In this document: piece by piece, positions 21,306 through 34,588 of the stretch
How positions within the stretch are numbered: the stretch's first letter is position 1
Layout: the number at the start of each line of letters is the position of its first letter
DNA from: Agelaius tricolor
Lineage: Eukaryota > Chordata > Aves > Passeriformes > Icteridae
NCBI GenBank assembly: GCA_023055355.1
Contig: JALJCS010000051.1
Coordinates: 1,984,001-2,048,000 of the forward strand
DNA: 64,000 nt
Reading direction: 5' to 3'
Notes under the pieces: generated by a model
What the model was told of the DNA's origin: nothing
The model's database searches: none
What the model saw: the letters and a program-made list of their open reading frames with translations, nothing else
Position numbers and translations under genes: made by a program

Positions 21306-21326
21306 AAAAAAAAAAAAAAAAAAAAC
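21306..21326 (+). repeat. Poly(A) tract
   Basis: A run of 21 A followed by A-rich sequence. It could be the tail of a retroposed sequence, but no parent is recognised. Confidence 0.8.
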
Positions 21327-22164
21327 AAAAAACCCAAAACAAACCACAACAGGGAAACCTAAAAAACCTTCAACAGCTCAACCTTGCTCAAGTTATTTCT
21401 TTAGGGACAGCTACCACTCTCCAGCTGAAATGCTGGGCTTTTGGGGAAAAAGAAAATTACATGTTCACCTCCAAATCAAAAAGGATTAAGGTAAGAGAAC
21501 CTTTCCAACTAAAAATTATTGGCCCAAAGCTTTTACCTTTGCAAGAAATCTCTAGTTAAGACAAGGCTGACAGTTAAACAACTGGTCCTTCTGGTGGGGA
21601 GAAACCCTCCTCTTTGAGGGAAGCAGCCTGATAGTTGAACGCAACTGTTTTGTCAAACTTCAGGCTCCCTGGCGCAGCCTGCATTGCCTGTCTTTCCTGT
21701 TCACTGATTTACAGGCAGTGCCACAATGGCCCAGGTTCCGATGTCTGGTGCCATCCAGGGAATTTGGCATTGCCATTTCCATATGTTTTAATAGAAGTTT
21801 CAATCCTTGCAACCACCCTTCAAATGCCAGCTTTCCTTTCTTTTACAGGAAGCTCAAGGTTCCCAGAAGTCTTCTGACGTCCTCTTTTGTGCTCAGAGAG
21901 ATGACATTTTCAAACAGATGTTTCCAAAGTTAACAGCATTTGAAAGAAGAATGAACTCAAATGCCCCTGGATTCCAGCTCAGCCGAGCTCCATTCTGTGT
22001 CAGACCCTGAGATTGCCACCTCTAAGGCAGGAGCTGTTTGTGCCCCCCATCCCTCCTGTCCTTCTCCCCAGCAGCCTGGGCCTGTTTTCCCCGGCAGAAT
22101 CCCTGTCCCTGTGCACCCTGCCAGGAGCAGCTGCACACAGGCTCACATCTCCCCTTGCCCTCAC

Positions 22165-22329
22165 CAGTGGGTTTCTCTCATCCCCGAACACGCCGATGGC
22201 AACGTTGGTGTGATGAGTGCCCAGGGCCTGCACTTCCACCACAACTGGGATCTCTGCTGTGCTCTGGGGCTGCACAATCCCACAGGGCTTGGGGCTGGAG
22301 TAGAGCACAGCAGAGTCCTCCTTGCGTTT
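22165..22329 (-). CDS. HYDIN: HYDIN unit A exon 16
   Basis: Acceptor CCCTTCCAG; donor CTG|GTGAGG. 55 codons, phase 0 to 0. Encodes the distal strands of an ASH domain (YSSPKPCGIVQPQSTAEIPV; then FGDERNPL). It is the last exon of the uninterrupted N-terminal run. Normal HYDIN would continue with several more ASH exons that are not found here. Confidence 0.88.
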
Positions 22330-22776
22330 CTGGAAGGGACAGAATGAAATGCAACTTCAGAGGCACCTCTGAAGAAACTTTAGACTCCTTAACATCCACC
22401 GCAACAGCAACTTACACACACGTTTCAAACTCCCCAGCACAAAGGTAAAAGGCACACACAAGATGCAAGAATTGTAGGCTTAGCACTCCCAGGGGAACCT
22501 GCAAGGAGGCTGCCAGCACAGGCATTGGTGTCTGTGGATGCAGCAGCTTTTCACAACCCTCTAAGATCTCCCACATGAAAACACCCTGAAGACCAGAACA
22601 TCAACTGTTTCCTCAGGAGCTTCAACTGCCTCCTAAAGTTTACAGTCGGGTAGGATCCTGCTCTCAGCAGATCTATAAGACTGAATAGAAACCAGAAAGT
22701 TCTTATCCAAACCCTTTTTTCCCCTAATAATCTCCTCAGTAATATTTGACAGAAGGAGGTGGATGTGATGCCAAAC

Positions 22777-22912
22777 CTTGGGAATGAGCCCGTAGCAGCC
22801 AGGAAGGTGGCTGGGATTCCTAATGAGGATCTTCCTCTCATACGGCACCTTCAGGTGGCACTCATCGTACAGCAGGACTGGGGAGGACACTTGGAGCTCA
22901 GGAACGAGACAT
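22777..22912 (-). CDS. HYDIN: HYDIN unit A exon 15
   Basis: Acceptor GTGCCCAG; donor AAG|GTTTGG. 136 bases, phase 2 to 0. Start of an ASH domain: CLVPELQVSSPVLLYDEC, then PYERKILIRNPSHLPGCYG. Confidence 0.88.
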
Positions 22913-24153
22913 CTGGGCACAGAGATGACCCCAGGGCAATCAGAGATACTGAGAGAATGGAGAACATTTACCCCCAAAGATTGTGCAATGGAGCAGAACA
23001 CATTGGTCACTGTCAAATGCACATTGAACAGCCCTACAGTGATAAATTGCCTTCTACCTCTTCCCACTCCAACACATCTTGTCAAGGAGGGGCAAACCCT
23101 GAGAGGCAGCACCCAGAGGCTGCCCAGTGCCCCAGGCAGAGCACTTTGCCCCACAGCTGCCTCAGCCCCTCCTTTACCCAAGAAGGCTTGCAAGGACTCC
23201 TGGAACAGTCCCAGTGAGCCACGAGCTCTGGGGGAGCCTTCCCAACAAGGATCAGTGCTCCCTAAGGCTCAAGGAATACACAACTCCAGTGTCTCAGTAA
23301 AAATGACTCCCTTCTCTCCCATGGTGCTGTTGCCCTGCCTGAGAACTCAGCTCTTTGCCCCAGCCTTGGAGGGCACGAGACAGCAGCTGCCCCACAGAGG
23401 GGCTGATCACCCCCTCCCAGGCCCTGCAGCTCCCTGGCTCCTTCACTGCACAGCTCCAGGCACTGACTGGCCCCAGCTCCATTTGCTTGACAAAATGGCA
23501 GCCCAGGCACTGCCTGGATGGCTCTGCCTGGGACAGGGAACAGCACCAGGGAGCTGCATCCCTCTGGCATCACACTGACACCCACAGCAGCACAGCAGGG
23601 TGGAATTCTGCTGCAGCAGGAACGACTTTTGGTTTAAGTCTGAGAACATTAAAGCTCAAAATGGGAAGCACAGGGAAGGAGAAAAACTGGAGCTGACCTG
23701 CCACATCAAGGCTGCTTTCCCCTCATAAGACCTTGCCCTCCCCACTCTTGCTGGGAGCCACTTTCCCCTGTCATGTGCCCTCATGAACAGAACCAGACCC
23801 TGACTCTCAGCAGGCTGCCTGGTGTGTCCCAAACCAATGCAGGGTGCTCACAACCAGCACAACTCCATCTCTTGCAGGAAGAAGGAGAGGAGGCCCTCGG
23901 GAAATTTGTTCCACCTCAAGCACCAAAACCCAGGCCAATCAATGATACCATTCCTGGTCCCTTTAGAAAAGGGCCAGGACTGTGCTGGGCTGTGAGCAGG
24001 GGTGCTTTTCACCACAGGCTGCTGTCCAAGCACTGCTGTTCTCATGTCCAGCTGGCACAACATGAGGCCATTAAGCAGCTCTTCTCCTTGGCAGCTGCAG
24101 CCAGCAAAGCCTGTGCAAGGCAGTGCCTGGGGGAGGCCAGGAAGGGCTGGTAC

Positions 24154-24254
24154 CTGGCTGTGATGACCACTGATGCCACTCCCTCACCAAAACCCTCCAG
24201 GTCCACCAGCAATCTCCTGTAGAATTCCATCACGGTGTTGGAACACAGGGTCAC
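24154..24254 (-). CDS. HYDIN: HYDIN unit A exon 14
   Basis: Acceptor TTTCTACCAG; donor GCCAG|GTACC. 101 bases, phase 0 to 2. Encodes VTLCSNTVMEFYRRLLVDL and GVASVVITA, closely like the corresponding mammalian HYDIN segment. Confidence 0.9.
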
Positions 24255-25708
24255 CTGGTAGAAAAAAGAACAGTAAATTCTTCCTTACAAAAGCTCATTA
24301 CCCACATGTGACATCCTCCAGTTCTTGAGGAAGGATTTGGCTTTAATTCTTCTGCTGGTCCATGTGTAGAGCACAGTCTCAGAGTAACAAAAGCCTTCTG
24401 GCAATAGCAGATTTGTTAAACACACCTTGCTATCACAGCATCGGTCAGCTTCATTAAAACATTAGACTAAAGCTCTACACACCACTGTATTCAAATTAAG
24501 GGGCCAATTTCTCATCTGACTACAATGACATAAATGCAGTGGAAATCTGACTTGAACACAATGAGTTCAGCTTTACAGCAGAAGGCTGAGGGCAAAGTGT
24601 GGCCCAGCAGGTGCTGGGCAGTTCATGGCTGCCATGGTACCCAGAGCCCGGGCTGGCTCTTAGAACTCCGGCACCACGCCAGGAGTGGGGAGCTGCCCCA
24701 GGGTGGGCATTTACCAGAGGCAGAGCCCTCAGAGCCACTTGCTGTACAGCGCAAGAGACAAGCCACCACAGGGACCAGGCAGAGGAGAAAGGAGGAGGCT
24801 CTCTGTCTTGAAGTTCCACAAGGAAGGGTTTATTCCAAATAAAGGAATCAGAGGCACAAGAGCCCTGGACACTCCTGTGCAAGGGCTTTTGTAAAAATAC
24901 AAATCAGAGGGTGGATACAAACAGCAAATCAATAGGGAATCCTCAGGGGAGGAGTGAGGGGATTACATCAAGTGTCTGGGACCACTGGGGGTAGGAGGGT
25001 AAAGAGGATGGGTCACATGGCCAATGGGGTCTCCAAGAATAGGGGAATTCCAAAGGGGTATTGCAATCAGGGATTGGCCCGAGGTTAAAGTGGCAAAGAA
25101 GGTTTGGGAACAAAAGGGGCTGGGTTGCCTAGACAGGCAGGGAAAAGAGCTGGAACAAGGGGCAGGGAACGGCATGAGGGACAGCATTGAGGGAGGGTAA
25201 AACACAGGCGTGAGCCAACTCAGGGAGAACATGGGTGTACAACAGAACAAGGAATCGATAAAATCAATTTGAACCGCAACACATGGCTGCAGAGGTTCTT
25301 GTCTACACTGGAGATCCCTGCAGTGAACACAAATTTTTCTGCTCCTCAGGAGAGGGAAAATGAGACCAAGAAGAAAAGCTAACTGCTTTATACAATGACA
25401 TCTCTCTGACAGCCACCTTCTGCCTTCATCCTTGCTCTGCCCACTTGCAATCAAAGAAATCGCTCTCAAAAGCAAAAGAATGGCTTCAGCACTTGACCAT
25501 ATGGTATTGATCTCAGTGTAGGATTTTGGAAACAAACCAGTGCTCCTTGAGGAACATCCCGGCTAAGCCAGCTAGCAGAGGCCTCCCAGCAGTGCAGATC
25601 TCTCACTGCCACGATGCTCAAAGCTGGCACCAGAGCTAAAGCCCTCCCACACTCCAGTGAAGCTTCAGCCCTGGTGCTGAAGCATCTACAGCTGGATTCT
25701 TCCCATAC

Positions 25709-25941
25709 CTCAATGTCCTGGTGTCCCTGGGGGAGGATGGTTCCTTGGCTGGGATTCATTGTGAACTCCCTTGGCTCCACATAGAAATGAATTCCCTTCC
25801 TCCAGGATGGGTCACCTTCTTTGCGGATTTGATCAAGGCTGTCAACAGCCGGCTGCGTGCCATCGTCCGACATGCGGAGCTTGAATGTCACGGGCACCAT
25901 GGAGCAGTTGGTGAGGCGACATCTCTGGGTATAGGGAAAGC
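25709..25941 (-). CDS. HYDIN: HYDIN unit A exon 13
   Basis: Acceptor CTTTCCTAG; donor GAG|GTATGG. 233 bases, phase 1 to 0. Encodes ASH strands FPYTQRCRLTNCSMVPVTFK and the 'REFTMNPSQGTILPQG' edge, a strong HYDIN match. Confidence 0.92.
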
Positions 25942-26902
25942 CTAGGAAAGGACACAAATATCCATTCAGGCACCCATTATGGCATGATCCTGGTGGGAAT
26001 ATCCTGCCAGGATAAAAGTGAGATTGGAGTTTAGCTCTTTATTTTCTGAACTACAGCTCACCGAGAAGCTGCATGAGGAATTAATCATCACTGAGTTCCC
26101 TTTGACACTGATTCCAGACTGCAGCCTTGAAAATGCCCACTCCTAGCCCTGCTGAACACTGCAAGCTTCTCTCTTTGGGAGGGGAAGGAGCTCCCTCCCC
26201 TGCCCCAAACCAGCACCAGTTATCTCTCAGTGATGAGTGTGCACCCAGACCCAGCATTTACTCTGAGAATTCAAGCTGTCAAATTCCCTGGTAAGTCTGC
26301 CAACATTCCCACTGTTTTCACGATACATAAACAGTGAGTTGTCATTGAGAAGAAGCTACAGCAAAAGAAAATGAGGATGGAATCAGGAACTAGAATGTGA
26401 TGCACCTTAATGCAGTTTCTCTCTGCAGGACCCTTAAAGCATCTCTTGGTTAGGCCCAAACAGACTGAGCACATGACAGCTCAGAGTCCACTCAACTGGG
26501 GGCAAACCCCAGCCTTGGTTTGAGATTAGCAATTAGGAACCATGTCCCACCTCACCCAACAAACGGGGACATCACAGCCATGCTGCTCACTGTGATTGTA
26601 CCTGCAAGGGGATCCCCACTTTGGCTCTGAGATTTGCTTTCCATCCTGCAAAGCCAGAGATACCGCCACACATGGTGGGGATCTGTCTTTTAAAGCAGGA
26701 CAGAGACACTAGAAAATACTGCCTTTCTATTCCTTGGTTCTATTTGATCTCACAATGGCAAAATGCCCCCTGAGGCAGCAGCAGCAGCAGCCCTGCAGTT
26801 CACAGCCTGAAGAGGCTGCTGGGGCAGACCAGGAGTGAGGGATGCTTTTCTGTTGGAAGGCACAGATCCCTGACGCTGTGTCCCAGCCCAGGCAACACTC
26901 AC

Positions 26903-26970
26903 CAAAGGAGATGTCCCCGAAGTCGAGCTCAGGGAGGTCGAAGTGTAAATTCGGTCCAGTGACGCTGCCC
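26903..26970 (-). CDS. HYDIN: HYDIN unit A exon 12
   Basis: Acceptor GGCCTCCAG; donor TTTG|GTGAGT. 68 bases, phase 2 to 1. Encodes GSVTGPNLHFDLPELDFGDI, the start of an ASH domain. Confidence 0.9.
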
Positions 26971-28488
26971 CTGGAGGCCGAGGACAGAGCAGGAAAGGGC
27001 TCGGTTAAAGGCATTGCAAAGGTCCGGCTGTCGTGGCTCGGGGCACAAAACCTGGGCTCAGGGCACCCTGGGTTTCCAACCAACACAGCACCGTGTGCTC
27101 AGCACAGGGCCCTGTGCACAGGGGGCAGCTCAAGCCAAGTGGCCAGCAGCCAACAGCCACTGATGGGCAGGCAGGAGAAGCCCCTGGGATGCTGGGGGTC
27201 CCATGAAGGACCCTGAACACACACCCAGACAGGGCTCCGTGCCTCAGTTTCCCCAGCTGCAATGGGATGGACATCAAGGTGTCCCCACAAACTTCTGTAA
27301 CCAGCCTTTCCAGCCACAGGTTCCCTGCTTTGCTCCTTCTTAGCTGGAACTGCTGTTCCCGTGGAGGAGCTTTCTCAGGAGAGTTTGACCCACACAATCA
27401 TTACAGACACAGTTCTGAGACATGAATCCAGGGGAGCCCCAAACATCCTCTGAAAAGAGCAGCAACAGTTCTACCCAGGGGACAGGTGAATCCTAGAGGA
27501 AAGGACTGGTGAAATGTTCCCTCTTGATTTCCAAACTAAAAAAGCAGCACTTTTCCTCCAAAAACAAAGCCAGCATAATTGTTTCTCAACTATGGGCAGA
27601 CCTACTCACCACTTTTCTCTTGCCAAATAACTTCCTTGTTCCTTTTTATCCATCTCCCTTATCTTATTGGTACAATCAAGTGCAGATTGCTTTCATTTCT
27701 TTACTGCCTTGAGCCAGTGCCCCCCAACAGCAGGAGCCCAGCTCCAAAGCTGCAGAGCAGCCAGCATCAGCTCTCCTGCTTCCACTCCATTATCCCAGCA
27801 GCACATGGCTCAGGCTGGCAGGGACAAGGCCTCACGCTGCTGTGGTGCTGAGGACTGAGCTCTGCCTCCCCTGTGATCAGCCCTTCTCCCTTTGGCTGGG
27901 CCAGGATTGTCTCCTGCCATGGCACCAGCCCATGGGATGGTACCCCAGTCCTTGGCACAGTTCCTGCTGCACAGTTCCTGACTCCCACATCAGCCCTTTG
28001 CTGGCTGTGCAAAGGAGGCACCAGAGCACTCTGTGCACAGGAGCTGGGAGCACAGCTTGTCCCCCACAGCATGGCCATGAGAGGGGAGCTGAGGCTGCTG
28101 CTGCCCATTTGGGATGGATTATTAATGGAAGTTTTTAAAAACACTGCTGCTGGGGCAGAATCCCCCAGGCTGGCCCATCTGCAAAGCCCTGGGGGCCTTG
28201 CTGGGTGTTCAGGTGGGACATCCCAGAGCAGCTGCTGCCCAGAGCTGCTCCATCCCACTGCCTGCCATGGCCCAAGGCAGAGGGAGATCCCTGCAGGGAG
28301 GAGTCATTGCAGCTCCTGGGTACCACACAGGGCAGGAGGCATCCTGACACTAAGGCAATGCCAGGATCACAGCAGAGATTAAGACCTCAGGCATCACCTT
28401 TTTTCTCTGCTCAACCCCAAAATGAGGTAGGTGGGGGATGTCCCAGAGACAGCTACAGATGTGCCCACCAAGCTCCCAGAGTCCTTAC

Positions 28489-28712
28489 CTGATGGTCAGG
28501 ATCACAGGTGTAGGAGATCCAGCCACACTGAACTGGAATTTTTCCTCAAAGCTCCCCAGCACGGTGGTATGGAAGGAGATCTGAACAGTCTGGGTCCCAC
28601 CTGGTGCAATCATGCCCTGCTCAGGCTCAACCGTGAAGCAGAAGTCCACATTTGTGGTTGAAGGGATATAGGTGAAGGGAGCATCAAGAGCTCCTTTGTT
28701 AATCAGTTCCAC
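28489..28712 (-). CDS. HYDIN: HYDIN unit A exon 11
   Basis: Acceptor TTGCTTCTGCAG; donor ATCAG|GTAAGG. 224 bases, phase 0 to 2. Near-complete ASH domain: VELINKGALDAPF, EPEQGMIAPGGTQTVQISF, VAGSPTPVILTI. Confidence 0.92.
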
Positions 28713-29880
28713 CTGCAGAAGCAAGAAAGCAAAATGGAAATACAGGTGGAACCTTCCCTTCTTGTGAGTTATTGTCTAATGATGCAATGAACACCCAGCA
28801 AAGGCAGAAGATGCTTTGTGCTGCTGAATGGCAGAAGTCAAAAGATACAACAGGACAAGTTCTGCCTTTGGGTTTTCATGCAGAGCAGTGGCAACTCCAC
28901 AGACCTGCAGTCACCCTGGGCTTATCCCATGGACACAGAGCAGTGCACCTCTGCTCAGCATCACCAAGCTCATGGGGAGCTGGCCCTGAGAGCCCTGAGT
29001 GGGGTGATTGCAGCTGTGGAGTGAATCACCCCAGAGCTGCTGCTGCCCCAGTGAGCACAGCTCCAACAGCACCATCTACTCATTCACCTTTTCCCATACC
29101 ATGGAAACAATTCATTGAGAATGAGGCATCAGCATCAAAATGTACAGACAGCACCATCCTTTGGTAAGAAAACTCAGCGTGTCTTTCCCTTCCCCAGCTG
29201 CGCTTTTGAAAGTGTCTGGCATGCTGTAGTGCCTCATTTTCTACCTCTTTGAGTTGCTCCCTCATGAATTTTTTGCACACTTGACACTATTGGGGAGGAG
29301 GCAAATAGGTAGAAAAATCCTTTGCTTTATTCCCAGGAACACTTTTCTCCTTCCAGAGCCAGAGATGCACCAAGGCTGAAGTGTGGTGAGGGACTGGTCA
29401 GCAAGGGAGAGAACTCCCAAGCCCTTTGCAATGGCCAGCACTGAGCCAGGAGGCTGGATGGATTTCCTGGGACTTCAGCAATAAGCAGGGACACTTGACT
29501 GGAAGCTGTTTGCAGTGGGCTGAAGCTCAAAGGCAGCCAGTTTGTTGCAGCTGCTTCTGCAGAGCCCAGTCCAAAGGTGCCTTGTGTCTAGCACTGCCAC
29601 AAAAGCCTCTGAACATGCAGCTTTTTGACCCAGTGTTGGTTTCATGTGGCAAGGGGTTGTTTTGCAGGAAGCCTCCCAGCTGATCCCTAAGGAAGGCTGC
29701 CCAAAAGCAGGGACTGGGGCTTCAGGAACAACAGACACACGTTTCTGACCCCCCAGGTTTGAGCAGTACATCAAATATTCCCTGCTCACAGCTGCCCAGG
29801 TTGGCAGCAATTCCACAGCTCCACCAGGCTTGCTGCTGCCTCAGGAGCCATCAGGATCCATCCCAAGCCCTGCTGCTCAC

Positions 29881-29999
29881 CTCATAGACATAGGGGGTGT
29901 AGACAAAAACATTCCCAAGGTTCAGCGTAGGAGAGCTGAGTTCAACCAGGGGTCCTTGGCCTTCCCCTCTGAGGCACAGGGGCAGCCTGATCTCACGGC
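29881..29999 (-). CDS. HYDIN: HYDIN unit A exon 10
   Basis: Acceptor TCTCCCCAG; donor GAG|GTGAGC. 119 bases, phase 1 to 0. Encodes GREIRLPLCLRGEGQGPLV and LNLGNVFVYTPY, matching HYDIN's GREIRLPL segment. Confidence 0.92.
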
Positions 30000-30109
30000 C
30001 TGGGGAGAGATGTCCATTGCAGTACAATCATTCCCTCTGTCACACTGGATTTTCCAGGCTGCCTCAGTGCTAGTCCCTGACTCTGAGCTGGATGTACTCA
30101 TGCTTGGAG

Positions 30110-30215
30110 CTACCTGGTCTAGGGGGAGGTGTCCCTGCCCATGGCAGGGGCCTTGGCACTAGATGATCTTTAAGGTCCACCCCACCCTCATCCTACTGTG
30201 ATTCTGTGGTTTCCT
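30110..30215 (+). mobile_element. CR1 LINE 3'-end fragment
   Basis: Carries the CR1 3' motifs 'GGTGTCCCTGCCCATGGCAG' and 'CTAGATGATCTTTAAGGTCC' and ends near a 'GATTCTGTGG' tail. Plus strand, in a unit A intron. Confidence 0.85.
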
Positions 30216-30915
30216 TCCCATGCACCTAGAGGAGCTTTGAAATCCATTCAGTGCAGGCACAAAAGCTCATGATGAGTTTGGCAATTACCAAACTACCCGG
30301 GCCAGGAGCACAGGCCTTTGTTGCCCAAGTGCTCCCCTTCTGACACTCAGCACTGTGTTCTGTTTCCACAGAGTGAGAGCTGCAAGGGGACAACTCCCAC
30401 ACAGGCAGAGAAGCAGCTGCTGGCCAAGGGTGCTCCTTCTACAAACACCCTGTGCTCAGTGGGGCTCAGCCACCTCTGCTCTGCTGCTGTCTGGGCACTG
30501 GGAGGTGATCCAGGGCCAGGGAGCACATTTCTAACTCAGCTCCTTCCACCTGATGATGGATCCATGGCAAATGGACCCATCCTGGAGGCCAGGGGCCTGA
30601 GGGGGCTTAGTGCTTGTTCACTAAAGCTGTTCTGCTCTGGAGCTCTCTGGCCTTTGAGGAAATGCTGGCAAAGCCGTGGCATGAAAACCTCTCCCTGCAC
30701 TGCCTGGGCTGTTCTGGGATCAGTAAGGCAGAGCCAGCATTCTGAGCCCTGGCCTTGCACAGGAGACTCCCTGGAGGCTGCAGGGCCAGGGGGGATGTGC
30801 CAGCACTGCCCTGCTGACCAGGGACTCTTCCCAGCACTTCCATGGGAGCCCAGTGGGCTCAGGCTTGCACCATGGCTTCACTGAGGGGGACAGGAGCAGG
30901 GCAAAGGAGCTGCAC

Positions 30916-31015
30916 CTGAGACATGGCAGTAAGCCACACTTTGATACTCCAGTGCTTCCAGGGCTTTGAAGGTCACCGTGATTTCAGCCGAACAATTCGG
31001 CCCAATTTCTCCCTC
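30916..31015 (-). CDS. HYDIN: HYDIN unit A exon 9
   Basis: Acceptor TTCTGTTGTAG; donor CTCAG|GTGCA (weaker at +4/+5). 100 bases, phase 0 to 1. Encodes EGEIGPNCSAEITVTFKALE and AYCHVS. Confidence 0.88.
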
Positions 31016-32096
31016 CTACAACAGAAAGAGACAGCAAAGCATTGCTCTTCAAACTCCACATTTCTTGTTTCCAACCACAGGCCTGTAAGCCTTGATTGAG
31101 CATCAATGATGAGTGAACAACACAAGCAGCCAAGGAAAGCCTCCAAACCCAGCTCAACACAGCGCTGGAAGCTCTCAATGCTCAGCTGATCAGCTGCCAC
31201 TCTCCACAATATTCCTGCTGCTCTGACACAAGCTCTTGGTCCCATCATGCTGCTGTCAGCTCCATGGGATGTAAGTGCCACTGTGCACTGGTGGCTCTTG
31301 GCCTTAGATGGCCCATAGGAGTAACCAAGAAGAGAACATGATCCCCTTCCTTGAACTACAGATATTAGTTAAGCTGTTTTGAAAGAAAGCAGAGGTTGGG
31401 ATTATTCTGGGCTTTACTGCAAGATGAGAAGGGATTTTGCTCCGTGCAGACACCAGGCATTCATCATCTCTCCCAATGCCAGTACTCAGAATCAGGGCTC
31501 TGGCTGATGGGAGCACGTGGCAGTTTGCTTGCATCACCAGAAAAGGAAAAGGTTTTGTGTCCCTGTGTGCAGGAGAACTCCAAAGGCCCATTTCAGCCTT
31601 GCACCCTTGTGTCCAGGCTCACACAAGGATGACACTGGAAGGGACACTCAGCAATAGTGCAAGGCATGGTTACAGGAGGGGATTGGCATTTCTGTCATTA
31701 ACCTTGGGCTGAATTTGGCCTCCTTTTGCCAGGGAACCATTGCAAGCTTCAGGTCAGTGTGTGAGCTGGCAGTGCTCCAACAGCCTCTGCTGAGCCCCAC
31801 GTGTGGGGGGAGCCCCTGCCTACAGGAACTGCTCCCTGTGACACTGCAAGGACACGCACACAGGGCCTTGAGCTCCAGCCTGGCAGCAGAGCTGGGCTGT
31901 GTCAGGCTCCCAGCCCTGCCTTGAGCCTGCAGGGCACAAATGCTTTGAGCAGGGAGCTCTGCAGCCGCTCCAGAAACTCCACGTCCTCCCTGCCAGCACA
32001 TGGGGCCAGCTGAGGATCTGCCCAGTGACTGCAGCCGGGGGAAGGGTGCTTGGGAGGAGGAAGAGGAAGAAAATGAGGTTCTCGGGTGTCACTTAC

Positions 32097-32289
32097 CAAT
32101 GGCTCAATGAAAAAAATGTCACTGGCGAACAGCAGGGGGTCATCTTGCACCTTTGCCTTCTTCTCCTGGACCCTGCTTCTCAGGAGGGCAGTGTGATCTT
32201 CAGAAAAGCCCTGCACCTTCTCTACTTCTTTCTCCTCCGTGAAGTTTTCCAGCCACTCCTCACCCGATGGGTGCAGCAAACGACACTGC
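32097..32289 (-). CDS. HYDIN: HYDIN unit A exon 8
   Basis: Acceptor GGGGCTGCAG; donor TTG|GTAAGT. 193 bases, phase 2 to 0. Encodes a Glu/Lys-rich linker (NFTEEKEVEKVQGFSEDH) ending in FASDIFFIEPL, the start of the next ASH domain. Confidence 0.9.
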
Positions 32290-32965
32290 CTGCAGCCCCA
32301 GGGAGAGACAAGGCCAGCTGATCATTTAATAAGCCACAGATTTGCAGAGAGAAGTGGGAGTGCAGGAGAGCAAAGCACTTGGGGAGGAGCAGCAGCAGCT
32401 CCCCAGCAAAGGCTGAGCCAAGCCAGGAGGGTCCCACAAGGATCAGAGGATAACTTGTTGTTCACTGGCACAGCAGGGAGTTTCACCCCACACTTGCAAG
32501 CTCAGGAGAGGTTTCCAAAGCCAACATCCCTCCAGAGAAACCTCCTGGCTCAAAGCCTCTGCCAAAACTGAGGGAGAATCCACCGACCACCTCAGCTGGC
32601 TTTTCCTCCCACTGAGCTGCTTGGGGGATGCACATAAAGGTCACAGAGCATCCCACCTTCCCTGGGAAGGGGAGATGTTGCCAGGTCATGTAGGAAGAAG
32701 ATTAGAGAGACAGGAGCCCAATTAGAACCTGAGGAAATCAGTCATTGCAACCAACCTTTCCTTCCCAAAATGCCATTCCTGGTTGGAGTATAAATGGAAC
32801 TGGAATGCTGAGTGCTGAGCTCCTGAAGCCCAGGGACACACACCCCAGTGCCAGGCATGGTTTACTTGGCCTAAACCATTCAAAAGCACCAACACCCCCC
32901 TGAGGCCATAGGTTAGTTTCAGTCTTGGGCCATATATCTCACTGAAATGCATCTTCCAAACCAAC

Positions 32966-33170
32966 CTCCTCTTCTCTTTATTCTCTTCTTCCTCAGAAGG
33001 CAAAGCCTTCCACTGGAAGTGGGCTGTGATGTTACTCCTGTTTTCCAGGAACACGGTTGTCTGGTATGCCATGGTGATGAAGGTCTTGCCAGCCTCCACG
33101 GAATTTGTGCTCAACACAACATCAACATCTACAGCATCTCCATGGAGCTTTGTGTGGATACTCTCTTCAC
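32966..33170 (-). CDS. HYDIN: HYDIN unit A exon 7
   Basis: Acceptor TTTGTTCCAG; donor GAGGAG|GTTGGT. 205 bases, phase 1 to 2. Encodes VDVDVVLSTNSVEAGKTFIT and NRSNITAHFQWKALPSEEEE, matching HYDIN's 'NRSNIIAHFLWK' segment. Confidence 0.9.
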
Positions 33171-34469
33171 CTGGAACAAAGCAAAGGGGAGTCTTTGCTC
33201 AGCTCACTGGCTGATGGAAGCACAAGGAACAGAACAAATCCCAGGGCACAAAAGAAGGTGTCACAGTTTTTATCTGAATGAGCAGTTCTGTGGATCAGTC
33301 CATTTGTCACATCCTGACAGCTCTGTGTGTAGAGTGGTGAGGATGTCCTGGGCAGCTCCTTAAACCCCTTGTTTCTGAGTGTGTTTGTAGAGCTTTGGCC
33401 CCAAGGTGACAGGATGGACAGTGGGATTGGTCAGTGTGCTCTGGTGACCCACTCAGATCACTGGGATTTCTGCATCCAAGTCCTTCAGGTGACAGGGTGA
33501 GGAGCCCTGTTCAGCCCTGCCTGGCCCAGGGTCTCCCTGGGCATCCCACGAGACTCCCATCTCTCCTGATCCCTTGGATGCCTTGTTGCTGACCAGCAAA
33601 TATGCCTGGGGGCAGGTGGGCAGCAAAAGGAGGCCCAGAGGAACAAGTGAAGGGACAGCGCACAGCAGGAGGGGACACAGGTGAGGAAACACAACCAGCC
33701 TGGCTCTGCAATATGACAAACCACTCTCAAATGAACACCATGAAAATCATCATCATCATCTCCCTGTCCAAACCCACAGCCACATCAGTCTTGAAATATT
33801 TTCTATTGTTCTGATCTCAAAAACCAAGCTGGCGCATTGCACATTAAATAAAAAAGGGACAATAGAAAGATTAAGAAGTACAGAGCAGCTTCTACATTAA
33901 GACTGAATGGGATTCCTCAGTCTAGAAATCAAATGGGAGATAGATGTGAGAGGTTTGTAACAACATGAACAGCCTGGGAAATGGGCACAGGGAAAAATTG
34001 GTCTTGATTTGTCACCAAACAGGAACTTGAGGGCCGGAAAATGTTATTAGACAGAAACTACATCTATGTGTAAGGGCCACATAGAAAAAGGATGTGTGAC
34101 AAGCCAGTGGAGAAGCAGCATATGGGACAGAGGTGTGCAAGAAATCCATTGCATTGGAGAGAGTCTGATGGAGACCTCACATCCAGCACGGCCCAGGAAT
34201 CAAATAAAACTTCACCCAGGCATAGCCACATGGTAGTGGAGAATCAGGGATCCTCCTTCCTCCACTCAGCAACTCCCAGCAAAACAGGAATCAAAAATCT
34301 TCACCCTTTAGACGGGATCCACTTTCTCAAGCCCCTGAACACCAAGGAGTTTTCAGTTTTCTTTGGGCTAAAGCTGAACAGGGAGGTACCTCTGGAGGGA
34401 ATGCAGGGGGAGGGACAACAGGGAGCCATGTGGAGAACTGTCCTGTGCCCTGCAGGGCCCAGCACTCAC

Positions 34470-34588
34470 CTGTGTTGCAGCACAGGGACCCAAAATGTTC
34501 CCCGTTGGTCAGCGCATGAAATGTCACTGTCACCTGCATGGTGTCCCCAGCACCCAGAGTTCCTGCGGTCGGCACCACGGAGAAAGGA
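34470..34588 (-). CDS. HYDIN: HYDIN unit A exon 6
   Basis: Acceptor TTTGTGTTGCAG; donor ACACAG|GTGAGT. 119 bases, phase 2 to 1. Encodes SPFSVVPTAGTLGAGDTMQV and NTG, ASH edge strands. Confidence 0.9.
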